From IMG/VR virus record IMGVR_UViG_3300042731_005083, positions 1-49,734 of that record: a stretch of 49,734 bases of DNA. One strand, written 5' to 3'. A model generated the notes under the pieces. It made no database searches and was not told where the DNA came from. It saw only the letters and a list, made by a program, of their open reading frames with translations. The translations under genes and the position numbers were made by a program. Position 1 is the stretch's first letter, and each line of letters starts with the position of its first letter. Below are positions 1 through 6,575 of this stretch, one piece after another. Source of the stretch: a virus.

Positions 1-122
1 TGACCATATTTTCCCCGCCGTGGATTCCATTCTTTCGTCTTTCCACATACCGGACAGATCATTGAACATGGGTTTTCCCGATGTCTTTCAGCTATTTTGA
101 AGATGTCTATTCCGTTTCTCAA
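1..122 (-). CDS. Partial zinc-finger protein (N-terminus only, TTG start)
   Basis: The N-terminal 40 or so codons of a gene that leaves the window. I chose a TTG start at 122 because AGGAG lies 7 nt before it and no in-frame ATG comes earlier than residue 21. The visible protein is hydrophilic and carries the motif ICPVCGK near residue 24, half of a Cys4 zinc finger. It overlaps the 3' end of the preceding gene by 35 nt, the tight packing seen through this operon. The function is unknown. It may be a small replication or recombination accessory protein, judging only from its place after the recombination genes. Confidence 0.5.
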   Translation of the reverse strand, partial: MRNGIDIFKIAERHRENPCSMICPVCGKTKEWNPRRGKYG

Positions 123-375
123 CCCATATCTCCTTCAGTACTATGTTTTCCCGTGAGTCGTTATAGACCTCCAGCTCCTTACCATATCTCCGGCTGATCA
201 GGATTTCCGATTTGTTGAACTTCGCCCACATCCGAGGAGATAATTTCGATATCTTCCCTTTCCGATATATCAGGAAGTGAAGATCCGTCTCCGCTGGGAT
301 CTCCAGCTTCATCCTGAACTTCATCTCCGGCTGAATCTCCACTGATCCCGTCCATACTCTCTTCAGTCTCTTCAT
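88..375 (-). CDS. Hypothetical basic protein, 95 aa, overlapping the NinB-like gene
   Basis: Not recognised. It is a 95-residue Lys/Arg-rich protein with alternating hydrophobic and charged residues that suggest a small beta fold, and it has no membrane segment or Cys cluster. The start has AGGTGGGG just upstream. The first 197 nt lie in another frame of the gene for the NinB-like protein and coincide with that protein's acidic, Gly/Asp/Glu-rich tail. The compact, ordinary composition of this frame suggests it is really translated, and the neighbour's low-complexity tail may have been shaped by the overlap. Confidence 0.55.
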   Translation of the reverse strand: MKRLKRVWTGSVEIQPEMKFRMKLEIPAETDLHFLIYRKGKISKLSPRMWAKFNKSEILISRRYGKELEVYNDSRENIVLKEIWVEKRNRHLQNS

Positions 376-808
376 CTCCCCACCTGTTCTTTCCTTCGCC
401 TTCTACCAGTGGAATATCCATGAAATCGGCCATTTCATGAACTGCCTCAATAAGCATTCCACATTCCACGGTATCACATTCCGTCTCTGATATGGGATGA
501 AAGTTCCCGAAAATATCCTGTTTCTGCGGGTATCCACGTTTCAATGCCAGCTCTTTGACGTAATCCTTAATGATCCGGAAATCTTCTCCTGTGTATTCGC
601 AGATTGTCTGAATATGTCCGTTTAAATGTTTGTTTTGAGATTTTTTACCTGTTGTCCGTTTCTTTCTTTCCGGCTCAATGACAATATGGATTTTCCCGAA
701 CCGGTTCTTGTCGGCAAATTCTTTTATCCGGTTAAAAACCAGACTGTACGGTTCCGGCATTTCAATTTTGAAGAAATCTCTGTCAAAGATTCCGTCAATC
801 TTGTCCAT
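179..808 (-). CDS. NinB-like recombination protein with acidic tail
   Basis: A 209-residue protein. Residues 45-125 show the layout seen in NinB (Orf) family recombination mediators: a basic stretch, then QNKHLNGHIQ, a helix with CEYTGEDF, a 'KRGYP' turn and a C-terminal helix with LIEAVHEMA. In lambda, NinB/Orf binds ssDNA and assists RecFOR-type loading, and here the gene sits directly downstream of an ERF annealing protein and a RecB-like nuclease, which fits. The last 70 residues are acidic and low in complexity and overlap the next gene. SD GAGGAAATAG precedes the ATG, which overlaps the previous stop. The family call rests on pattern memory and is moderate. Confidence 0.55.
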   Translation of the reverse strand: MDKIDGIFDRDFFKIEMPEPYSLVFNRIKEFADKNRFGKIHIVIEPERKKRTTGKKSQNKHLNGHIQTICEYTGEDFRIIKDYVKELALKRGYPQKQDIFGNFHPISETECDTVECGMLIEAVHEMADFMDIPLVEGEGKNRWGDEETEESMDGISGDSAGDEVQDEAGDPSGDGSSLPDISEREDIEIISSDVGEVQQIGNPDQPEIW

Positions 809-1112
809 CTATTTCCTCAAAACTTACGATATGACGCATCACATCTGCCATAGTAAAGGGGTTTACCTTACACTCAACGGCAAATCCATTGCAGAACTCT
901 GCCTGTTCTCTGTTTGACGGCTCTCCCCTATAGAACTCTCTGAATTTGTCCACCATCCACGGCTGGATCACTGCTGGATAAGCGATTGACCCCTTCTCGT
1001 TATTGACAGCGTGCCAGAATCCGTACTCCCCTTTTACCAGATAATAATTGTATTGCGTTGCGTCTCCCGGCTCTGAAAAAACTCGATAACACATTCTTCT
1101 TTTCTTAATCAT
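795..1112 (-). CDS. Hypothetical phage protein, 105 aa
   Basis: Not recognised. The true start is the ATG at 1112, with AGAGGAA 6 to 8 nt before it. A longer frame runs upstream but only as a shadow of the nuclease gene. The protein is mixed alpha/beta, rich in Tyr/Trp/Phe, with the phrase YYLVKGEYGFWHAV near residue 20 and no membrane segment. It overlaps the nuclease stop by 8 nt and the NinB-like start by 14 nt, so it is translationally coupled inside the recombination module. Confidence 0.7.
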   Translation of the reverse strand: MIKKRRMCYRVFSEPGDATQYNYYLVKGEYGFWHAVNNEKGSIAYPAVIQPWMVDKFREFYRGEPSNREQAEFCNGFAVECKVNPFTMADVMRHIVSFEEIDGQD

Positions 1113-1962
1113 TCGGATTTCCTCTCTTCCACTGACAGCAGAATTCCTTCGCATTACAGTATTCGCACCGTGTCCACTGTTCTCCCATCCTTTCTTCGAT
1201 GAAGTCTCCGCCGTTGGATTCCATCCACTTCTCCGCGGTCTTCCTATCCGGAAGGACACGGAGCGCTGTTTTACGGCCGTTTTTCTTCACGGCAAACGTC
1301 GGCGGTTTCCCCCACCGTTCTTCCATTGTACATTCAGGAAGCTGATCATCCGGAAGATCCTTGCAGGCTTCGGCCTCTGCAATCCATATCTTCATCCGTC
1401 CTTCGATGTTCTCATCAAAGGGGATTTCCATGGTCATTACCTGGGACTGAGGATAACCGTCTGCCTTCTTTCTCTGCGCCTCTTTCTTTTTCCAGTCCTT
1501 CATGATCATAACGATCCGGAGTTTTTTCACGGGAAAGCCGGCTTTTTCAATCAACCAGCGGTATACGTTCAACTGGTCAATAAAATCCTGTTTTTTGTCA
1601 TCACGGAAAATCCATGACCAGACGGAAGTGAATTTGTAGTCGTCCACTATCCCATCATGGAAGTTGTCCATAACTCCGGAGACGAAAATCCCGTCCATGA
1701 TTTCCTCTTTCAGGTACTCTTCGGCCAGATCATTTTCTCCGGCGCCTTCTTCCAGAATCGCATGTACAGCTTTCCCCATCAACAGCCAGATAGAATCCGC
1801 AATGTCCATTTCAACATTATTCCAGTTCCGTTTTTCCAGAATGACTTTCTGTACTGGGGAAAACATTTCTGAAGCTGAATAATTCCGGCTTTTCTGATAT
1901 ACGCTTTTTTCCATCGTCCGGACAAAAACCTCCGGCAAATTTTGATTGTTTGTAAATTTCAT
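1105..1962 (-). CDS. PD-(D/E)XK exonuclease, RecB/Cas4-like
   Basis: A 285-residue nuclease that probably resects dsDNA ends to feed the ERF annealing protein encoded upstream. Visible motifs: GKAVHAIL (residues 63-70, the helix with the family His), SGVMDNFHDGIVDDYK (95-110) holding the first Asp and the D-x-x-DYK catalytic core, and a Cys-rich C-terminus (CEYC...CC, about 267-276) like the iron-sulphur-ligating end of Cas4/AddB nucleases. The GKxxH, Asp and (D/E)xK order matches the PDDEXK_1 superfamily. SD AGAGGAG lies 8 nt before the ATG. A structured non-coding segment separates it from the preceding gene. Confidence 0.85.
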   Translation of the reverse strand: MKFTNNQNLPEVFVRTMEKSVYQKSRNYSASEMFSPVQKVILEKRNWNNVEMDIADSIWLLMGKAVHAILEEGAGENDLAEEYLKEEIMDGIFVSGVMDNFHDGIVDDYKFTSVWSWIFRDDKKQDFIDQLNVYRWLIEKAGFPVKKLRIVMIMKDWKKKEAQRKKADGYPQSQVMTMEIPFDENIEGRMKIWIAEAEACKDLPDDQLPECTMEERWGKPPTFAVKKNGRKTALRVLPDRKTAEKWMESNGGDFIEERMGEQWTRCEYCNAKEFCCQWKRGNPND

Positions 1963-1974
1963 TGTCTTTTCTCC

Positions 1975-2222
1975 TCTTCCGATTTAATAAAACCGGTTCC
2001 GCTGGTATCAGCCTTTTCAGGCCGTCCAGCGTCGAACCGGTGACAGCTTGCGTGACTCCACAAGGTTCACAGGTTGCTCGCTTGTCTTCTCCCTTCCCGT
2101 TCCACGGATCAAATAGGCGCAGACCTTACGCCTTTCAGGCCTTTCCGCGTCCTGTTTCGTCTGGCCGTGTGCCGGATATGCTCCGGCTGTCTCGCTCTGC
2201 TGTTATGCTCCACGGCTCCGGT
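1975..2222 (-). ncRNA. Candidate structured RNA upstream of the nuclease gene
   Basis: About 260 nt with no convincing gene, more GC-rich than its surroundings and full of helices on the minus strand. At 1992-2041 there is a 50-nt hairpin: an 8-bp outer helix (ACCGGTTC/GAACCGGT), a 2-nt bulge, a 6-bp helix (CGCTGG/CCAGCG), an asymmetric internal loop and a GGCCT/AGGCT stem capped by GAAA. At 2164-2216 a GCCGTG/CACGGC helix encloses a GCCGGA/TCCGGC hairpin. Between them are smaller pairs such as ACAAG/CTTGT. The 3' hairpin is followed by TTTTATT, so it could also act as a terminator. It could be a leader, attenuator or independent RNA. Confidence 0.5.
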
Positions 2223-2223
2223 T

Positions 2224-2448
2224 TCAATATCGACCGTCGGCCAGTGCCTGACCGGTCAAAACTTCGTCGGCCTGATACTGAAATCTTTTCACATCTTCCA
2301 GTGTTCCGAATTTTGCGATGTCCTGAAGATTTTTTCTCAGGTCGCCGTCAAAATTCTTGGCTGTCTCCAACAGGCAAATTCTCATTGCCTGTTTTCTTTT
2401 TCTGGTTAACCTCTCTTTTCTGATCTTCTCTCCGAAAAGTCCTTTCAT
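2224..2448 (-). CDS. Hypothetical basic helical protein, 74 aa
   Basis: Not recognised. The N-terminus is strongly basic (KIRKERLTRKRKQ) and is followed by helices. The start ATG overlaps the stop of the 56-residue gene before it and has AAAGGTGA as SD. A nucleic-acid-binding role is possible but only from charge. It is the last gene before the structured non-coding segment. Confidence 0.65.
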   Translation of the reverse strand: MKGLFGEKIRKERLTRKRKQAMRICLLETAKNFDGDLRKNLQDIAKFGTLEDVKRFQYQADEVLTGQALADGRY

Positions 2449-2615
2449 TTTTCCGTCACCTTTGAAAGGCAGAATTGACCGTCTATTTCAAGCGTTCCGC
2501 TGAACGTGCAGGCCGGTTCCGCCTTTTTCAGTTTTTCCTTGTCGCTGAATTTACATTCAGAACATCCGAAAAATCTCTGTATTCTTCTCAATTCCTTCCG
2601 CTGGTCTTCCGTCAT
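2445..2615 (-). CDS. Small Cys-containing protein, 56 aa
   Basis: A short gene directly downstream of a TATAAT promoter, with a strong SD (GAAGGAGAA) 7 nt before the ATG. It encodes 56 residues with GCSEC near residue 18 and two further Cys (about 36 and 49), a spacing that could hold one zinc ion. The TGA overlaps the next ATG. The function is unknown. It is the first gene of its transcript. Confidence 0.65.
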   Translation of the reverse strand: MTEDQRKELRRIQRFFGCSECKFSDKEKLKKAEPACTFSGTLEIDGQFCLSKVTEK

Positions 2616-2645
2616 AAAAATTCTCCTTCTCTATATTGTTACTTA

Positions 2646-2711
2646 ATTATACCATTTTAAAACACTTTTAACATGAAGTTAACGTCTTGTTTCTATGAAG
2701 ATTATATGAAG
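2646..2711 (-). promoter_or_regulatory. Promoter with CTTCATA boxes (P1)
   Basis: Perfect -10 TATAAT (2646-2651) and a weak -35 TGTTAA (2668-2673) 16 bp upstream. Twenty bp beyond the -35 is CTTCATA (2694-2700), and a second copy lies 11 bp further (2705-2711), overlapping the end of the upstream gene. The same heptamer arrangement recurs at five other promoters in this window. Confidence 0.65.
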
Positions 2712-2968
2712 ACTCCTTTCCTTTCATTCAGTATGTACCGGCTCTCAAATTCGGCTTCCGTCATATTCAGGTCGGCTATGCTACATACGGAACAGTAAAC
2801 AGAAAACGTCCTCTCCTTTTTTGCTCGATATTTCACAACCAACCGGTAAGAATGTCCGTGCATCCAGCAAAAGAACCTTCTTCCCCCGTGAGATTTCGAT
2901 AAAATACCTGTTATCTCGTCTCTGGTGCGTGGGGAAACGATTTCCCGCCGTTTATATACCTTTCCCAC
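2702..2968 (-). CDS. Hypothetical Zn-finger-like protein, 88 aa (GTG start)
   Basis: Not recognised. The GTG at 2968 has GGAGAAAAGAC before it and overlaps the stop of the ribbon-helix-helix-like gene. The protein has CWMHGH (residue 34 on) and YCSVC (about 58), a His/Cys set that could bind zinc. The last codons are overlapped by the CTTCATA boxes of promoter P1. Confidence 0.65.
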   Translation of the reverse strand: MGKVYKRREIVSPRTRDEITGILSKSHGGRRFFCWMHGHSYRLVVKYRAKKERTFSVYCSVCSIADLNMTEAEFESRYILNERKGVFI

Positions 2969-3116
2969 GTCTTTTCTCCATTCGGCTCTTTCTACGTGAA
3001 ATTTCAGCGATTATGATATGCCTGATCCACTGTGAACGGGGCCGATGATCCATCCCGCAGATATGGTTGGCCTGACTCAGCTCCTCTTCAGTCAGATATA
3101 CTTTCACGGGTATCAT
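2952..3116 (-). CDS. Ribbon-helix-helix-like DNA-binding protein, 54 aa
   Basis: A short gene. The ATG overlaps the TGA of the ERF gene (ATGA). The layout is that of Arc/MetJ/CopG-type RHH proteins: a short N-terminal strand (VKVYLTEEE), a helix, a turn (MDHRPRS), a second helix (QWIRHIIIAEISRRK) and a very basic end. Such proteins bind tandem operator repeats as dimers. It is therefore one candidate for the factor that reads the CTTCAYA boxes near phage promoters. That link is inference. Confidence 0.6.
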   Translation of the reverse strand: MIPVKVYLTEEELSQANHICGMDHRPRSQWIRHIIIAEISRRKSRMEKRRGKGI

Positions 3117-3985
3117 TTCTTCCCGTCTCCTTTGGAAATCATATCCACGAATTCCTTTAGCTTCTTCCCGACTGCTTCCCGCTCTTCGTCAGTTTTTGCC
3201 TTCAGATAATCGTCTTTATATTTCCGCCTGTTTCCTTCTGGAATGAATGCCAGCTCAAGGAGGAATTTCCCGTACCATGCCAGTTCTTTTGTCACCTGTT
3301 CCTTGTCTTCTTTGCTGTACCGATCTCTCCAGCCGGCCTGTTCTATTCCGGGGATCTTTTCCAGATAACGGTTGAAGATATCCACGATGGTTTCACCTTC
3401 CGGAATACCATATGTATCCAATTCTGTATTTCCAATTTTTCCCGGCTCCTTTGTTTCTCCCGTATTCTTCTGATCACAATCCTTGTCCTTATCCGGCGCA
3501 ATATTCAGGATTGCTCCCAAGGCATACCGGCGTACATGCGTGATTCCGGCTCCTTCCGCCTGCGTCGGATTCGCATACGCATCGTCTGACGGGGAAAGCA
3601 TTTCACAGACAGATTTCTGGTACTGGCCAGACGTATGAATGATCCACGTTTCCACCCGGATAGTCGAATAGAAAAAAGCTCTTTCATACTGCTGTCCATT
3701 ATCCGCGAATTTGATCTTTTTCCCGATCTTCGTATCTCTGGACGTTGCGAACTGCTGAACGCATAGATGAAATTCTGCAAACACTCTCCGCACTTCTTCT
3801 GTGATTGCCTGCATTGGAATATATTCATAATCCTTCCACCCGATACCGCCGGGGAAAAGGTTCTGAATATTGTTGATTGCCTGCACCAGATCCGGCATGA
3901 TCTTGTCAACTTCCTTTGACCACTCGACCAGACTTTTTGATCCTGATTCAATCACTTCCCATTCTTCCTGTTTCTTCTCTTCCAT
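3113..3985 (-). CDS. erf: ERF-family ssDNA annealing protein
   Basis: A 290-residue single-strand annealing recombinase of the ERF family (P22 Erf type). The family core is clear: an N-terminal helical segment with IPMQAITEEVRRVF (residues 56-69) and the signature ITHVRRYALGAILNI (148-162) followed by an acidic PDKDKDCD, equivalent to the TYARRY...DDD motif of ERF proteins. It anneals complementary strands exposed by the RecB-like nuclease encoded two kilobases downstream. The C-terminal third is helical and charged. It begins one base after the AbrB-like stop and its own stop overlaps the RHH-like start, so the genes form one operon from the promoter at 4441-4495. Confidence 0.88.
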   Translation of the reverse strand: MEEKKQEEWEVIESGSKSLVEWSKEVDKIMPDLVQAINNIQNLFPGGIGWKDYEYIPMQAITEEVRRVFAEFHLCVQQFATSRDTKIGKKIKFADNGQQYERAFFYSTIRVETWIIHTSGQYQKSVCEMLSPSDDAYANPTQAEGAGITHVRRYALGAILNIAPDKDKDCDQKNTGETKEPGKIGNTELDTYGIPEGETIVDIFNRYLEKIPGIEQAGWRDRYSKEDKEQVTKELAWYGKFLLELAFIPEGNRRKYKDDYLKAKTDEEREAVGKKLKEFVDMISKGDGKK

Positions 3986-3986
3986 T

Positions 3987-4421
3987 TTACGCTTCTCCTT
4001 CTATGTTTTCTATAACGATTTTCAGATCGTTCGTCACTGCACAGCGGACAATGTCTCCCGCTTTGAATCCTGCCAGCTTTCTTGATATATGAGGGATTTT
4101 CGCAGTATGACAGTATCCTTCGAATTCACGGAAAAAACCTTCGTCTTCCCGTATAATCCTTCCGTACTCCATAGGGATTCCGGTTTCCTTGTCATCATCC
4201 TCGGTGATTCTCATCTCTTCCCCGTCCATTTTTTCCAGAATTATCTTTTTGTTTGATGTAACCAGAATTCGGAAAGCGTCTCCGCCTTTGAACCTTGCCA
4301 GCTCTCGAACTTCAGGAGGAATAGAAAGGCCGTACACCTGATTTCCTGTCCCCTGCCATCTTCCCTTTTTCTCATAGATCACTCTTTTTCTCGTGACCTC
4401 TTCTCCAATTTTATGTTTCAC
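3987..4421 (-). CDS. Tandem AbrB/SpoVT-like DNA-binding protein (GTG start)
   Basis: A 144-residue protein with two AbrB-type swapped-hairpin motifs. The first is at about residues 30-62 (SIPPEVRELARFKGGDAFRI then LVTSNKKIILEK). The second is at about 107-140 (AKIPHISRKLAGFKAGD then VTNDLKIVIE). Two half-domains in one chain would form a pseudo-dimer. It is the first gene after promoter P6, so it may autoregulate the recombination operon. The start is GTG with GAGG 9 nt upstream. I see no other DNA-binding fold. Confidence 0.75.
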   Translation of the reverse strand: MKHKIGEEVTRKRVIYEKKGRWQGTGNQVYGLSIPPEVRELARFKGGDAFRILVTSNKKIILEKMDGEEMRITEDDDKETGIPMEYGRIIREDEGFFREFEGYCHTAKIPHISRKLAGFKAGDIVRCAVTNDLKIVIENIEGEA

Positions 4422-4440
4422 AATTCAATACCTCTGATAC

Positions 4441-4495
4441 TATTTTAATAATATTCTGAAAAAAAACAAGTCTTTTTTTGTGTTTATTTTGTGAA
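4441..4495 (-). promoter_or_regulatory. Promoter of the recombination operon (P6)
   Basis: -10 TAAAAT (4441-4446), a 16-bp spacer and -35 TTGTTT (4463-4468). A CTTCACA box at 4489-4495 ends exactly 20 bp before the -35, as in three other promoters here. The box overlaps the last codons of the upstream 185-residue gene. Confidence 0.65.
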
Positions 4496-5041
4496 GAAGT
4501 GAATTATTTTATCCGTCACCCATCCTATGACCAGACCCGAAACTCCGCCGATTGTTCCTCCGGATATGATCCATATTGCTTTATTGTCTTTCGCTGTGAT
4601 ACTGGCCGTGACAATTCCCGTGACAGATCCGGAGACCGTGCATCCGACATAAATCCCGATCCGGTAATTCCTATTACTTCTCTCCCATGAGATCCTGTCC
4701 CTCTCCCACGAGTCGTAGAATTGTGTCAGCTCTTCCTCTCGCTGAATCAAGCGATTCTCCAACTCCCGTGAGTCCATCAATGCCTGATTCAACTCCGTCA
4801 ATGCCTGATTCAACGCTGTCTCCGATATCTCCAGCGAGTCCGCCATCTCCGACAAGTCCGCTTTTAATATGATCGTATTCTGTTCTATGGCCTGAAATAT
4901 CTCCCTTATTCTCTGTTCCTTTATCCAGTCCTCTGTTCCTGTTCCAGACTGCGCCTGTAATGAAGCCAGAGACGAAAAGCAGAATAGAAAGAACAATCCC
5001 GACCAGAACAGCAACGGCAATATTCTTAACGCTTTTTGCAT
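4484..5041 (-). CDS. Secreted coiled-coil protein with C-terminal membrane segments (spanin-like candidate)
   Basis: 185 residues. Residues 1-31 look like a signal peptide (LPLLFWSGLFFLF...SLQAQS). Residues 40-115 form a heptad-rich coiled coil with a repeated NQAL(T/M) phrase that comes from a 21-bp DNA repeat at 4777-4818. Residues 125-178 are Gly-rich and hydrophobic, giving one or two membrane passes or a glycine zipper. It lies at the end of the lysis cassette, where diderm phages place spanins, so an envelope-disrupting role is plausible. There is no convincing lipobox. Most of its length is overlapped by a second membrane-anchored frame that shares the same SD (GAGGGAG). Confidence 0.6.
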   Translation of the reverse strand: MQKALRILPLLFWSGLFFLFCFSSLASLQAQSGTGTEDWIKEQRIREIFQAIEQNTIILKADLSEMADSLEISETALNQALTELNQALMDSRELENRLIQREEELTQFYDSWERDRISWERSNRNYRIGIYVGCTVSGSVTGIVTASITAKDNKAIWIISGGTIGGVSGLVIGWVTDKIIHFFTK

Positions 5042-5045
5042 TCAT
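4674..5045 (-). CDS. Nested signal-anchor protein, 123 aa (i-spanin-like candidate)
   Basis: A second frame almost wholly inside the 185-residue gene. Its ATG is 4 nt earlier and closer to the same GAGGGAG SD. It has an N-terminal basic patch and one strong membrane helix (about residues 8-33), then a Gly/Asp/Ser-rich periplasmic-type stretch with a repeated VESGIDG and an amphipathic end. An N-in signal anchor plus extended periplasmic part is the design of i-spanins, and Rz/Rz1 genes are known for nesting. The 21-bp DNA repeat keeps both frames open. Either frame could be a shadow, but both carry membrane-targeting signals. Confidence 0.5.
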   Translation of the reverse strand: MNAKSVKNIAVAVLVGIVLSILLFVSGFITGAVWNRNRGLDKGTENKGDISGHRTEYDHIKSGLVGDGGLAGDIGDSVESGIDGVESGIDGLTGVGESLDSARGRADTILRLVGEGQDLMGEK

Positions 5046-5619
5046 TCAACTCCCTCACAAATTCTCCATAATATTCATGATTCTTCCGAAATCTCCAGAA
5101 CGGATACGGTGTCTTTATCCACTGAATACTGAAAGCCTGCTTCCAACCCAGAGGCCAAATCCTCACTAGGTCCTTTTTCGTATAAACACAATCCAGCTTG
5201 AATATCGGCTCTTTCATTGCCTTTACCGCTCCGAATAAAAGAACCTTGACATTATTAGGACTGACTAGTCCCTCCCAGACTATGTCTATATAAAAGAATG
5301 TAGAGAGAACGGCTCCCATGCTCGCGGAACAGATAATAATTTCATCCGGCTTTCTACTTGTCAGTTCACTCATGACCTGATCTCTGATCCGGTTCCAGCG
5401 ATTCAGCATTTTTTTACTGACCATTATTCCGTTGTAAAGCACCTTTTCAGGAAACAGAACATCTTTTAAGTCTTCACCAGAATTCGCTCCATGAAAAGAA
5501 AAAAACAGCGTTTTCCCGCCGTCAAATTCTTTTACCATGTATTCAGTGTCTTCCGGTTTTCCTCCGGTATATTCAAAATCCGGGTCGAATGCGTACTTTG
5601 CCAGATTCCATTTATCCAT
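5026..5619 (-). CDS. Class-3-lipase-like alpha/beta hydrolase in the lysis cassette
   Basis: 197 residues from the ATG at 5619, which has an SD ACGGAG 7 nt away and overlaps the holin gene. Features match lipase class 3: FSFHGANSGEDLKDVL (residues 40-55) resembles the oxyanion segment, SASMGA (98-103) is the nucleophile elbow with Ser100, and KKDLVRIWPLGWK (148-160) followed by His181 resembles the D-x-V-P...H end of the family. The first glycine of GxSxG is a serine here. Its place between holin and spanin-like genes suggests it attacks membrane lipid or an envelope ester during lysis. A longer upstream frame is a shadow of the holin gene. Confidence 0.6.
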   Translation of the reverse strand: MDKWNLAKYAFDPDFEYTGGKPEDTEYMVKEFDGGKTLFFSFHGANSGEDLKDVLFPEKVLYNGIMVSKKMLNRWNRIRDQVMSELTSRKPDEIIICSASMGAVLSTFFYIDIVWEGLVSPNNVKVLLFGAVKAMKEPIFKLDCVYTKKDLVRIWPLGWKQAFSIQWIKTPYPFWRFRKNHEYYGEFVRELNECKKR

Positions 5620-5857
5620 TGTCAGACTCCGTGCCTCCATGCAATTCCGGGCGGAAATATTTCGACTTAACCCATGTATCAGCAAAAACGCCACCAATAA
5701 AAACAGCATTAAAAGAAGTAAATGCTCCGAATATGATATAAAGTCCGACGTAATACTGAGGATCAGCTTTAAGGACTGCACCAACAATATGGCACCCATA
5801 AGTGCATAACCCGAAAAGGATCTCAACGACCCACGCTTTTACTTTTCTGTGCTTCAT
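5612..5857 (-). CDS. Holin-like protein, two membrane helices
   Basis: 81 residues from the ATG at 5857 (SD AAGGATGAGGGT). Two hydrophobic helices, about residues 8-27 and 37-57, are joined by a short loop, with a basic N-terminus and a charged tail, the size and layout of class II holins. It lies between the endolysin and the lipase-like gene. The role is inferred from topology and position. Confidence 0.65.
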   Translation of the reverse strand: MKHRKVKAWVVEILFGLCTYGCHIVGAVLKADPQYYVGLYIIFGAFTSFNAVFIGGVFADTWVKSKYFRPELHGGTESDNG

Positions 5858-5867
5858 ACCCTCATCC

Positions 5868-6575
5868 TTAAATGTTGAATACTGCTCTTGTATCGTAATA
5901 AGTGACAATCCGGAGCTTTGTAAACATGTCCCGCATTTTCATTCTGTTTTCAGTCATGAATTTCACCTCTCTTTTCTGGACTATCTTTTTTTCCACATAC
6001 TCCTTTTCTTCGGGAGTATATTTTTTTGACTTCCTGATTTTCTCAATCAGATCCGGTTTGTCGAAAATCCCCTTTTCTTTGAGGATATCGTCACATATTT
6101 TTGAAGTCTCTCCGAGTGACACAATCTCTGCATGGGAATGCGGATATTTTCCGGTTCCTTTGCTTCCCGTCTCTCCGACGTATTCTCCTGCCTTTGCTTC
6201 TTTTTCTTCAGCATGTTTCTTTTTCATCTCTGGAGAGATATCGTCCATGTGCATCCAGCGTAATGCAAAATCAGCTCCTTCCGGGTAAAGGACAAAAACG
6301 CTCCCATATCCTTTTATGTCCGGATACCATCTGATCTCGCCGACAAAAGGAATTACAATTCTTCCTCTCGCCCTGTCATGACCGGGGTGTTCATAAAACC
6401 ATCTGTCCTCATTCGGCCAGACTTCCTTCATCCATGCTCTTTGTTTCGGGTCTTTGTAATAAAAGAGTCCCATCGGCAAAGTGTCTCCAGCCTTTCCTCT
6501 GAATCTTACAGTCGGGAAATCCCACTTTTCTCCCTCCGGGTATCTGTCCAAAAATTTCTCTGTTATTATGTTCAC
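5868..6575 (-). CDS. M23-family peptidase endolysin
   Basis: 235 residues with the LytM/M23 zinc-peptidase layout: HPGHDRA at 63-69 (first zinc His63 and Asp67), a strand YGSVFVLY (90-97), WMH109, a GEYVGETGSKGTG turn (130-142) and the HxH motif H146-S-H148 followed by AEI, equivalent to HLHFEI. It should cut peptidoglycan cross-bridges. No signal peptide is visible, so export relies on the holin just downstream. The start is GTG with a strong GGAGG SD and overlaps the previous stop (GTGA). The C-terminal 85 residues are Lys/Glu-rich helices of unknown use, possibly cell-wall binding. Confidence 0.8.
   Translation of the reverse strand: MNIITEKFLDRYPEGEKWDFPTVRFRGKAGDTLPMGLFYYKDPKQRAWMKEVWPNEDRWFYEHPGHDRARGRIVIPFVGEIRWYPDIKGYGSVFVLYPEGADFALRWMHMDDISPEMKKKHAEEKEAKAGEYVGETGSKGTGKYPHSHAEIVSLGETSKICDDILKEKGIFDKPDLIEKIRKSKKYTPEEKEYVEKKIVQKREVKFMTENRMKMRDMFTKLRIVTYYDTRAVFNI

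Noticed and set aside
1992-2041. Group II intron domain V-like hairpin with GAAA loop
   Set aside because: No AGC triad or 2-nt bulge in the right place and no reverse transcriptase or exon boundary nearby.
1962-2423. A 153-codon + strand frame over the structured non-coding segment
   Set aside because: No SD, opposite to every accepted gene, and Ser/Arg/Phe/Pro-rich as expected for the complement of phage coding and helix-rich sequence.
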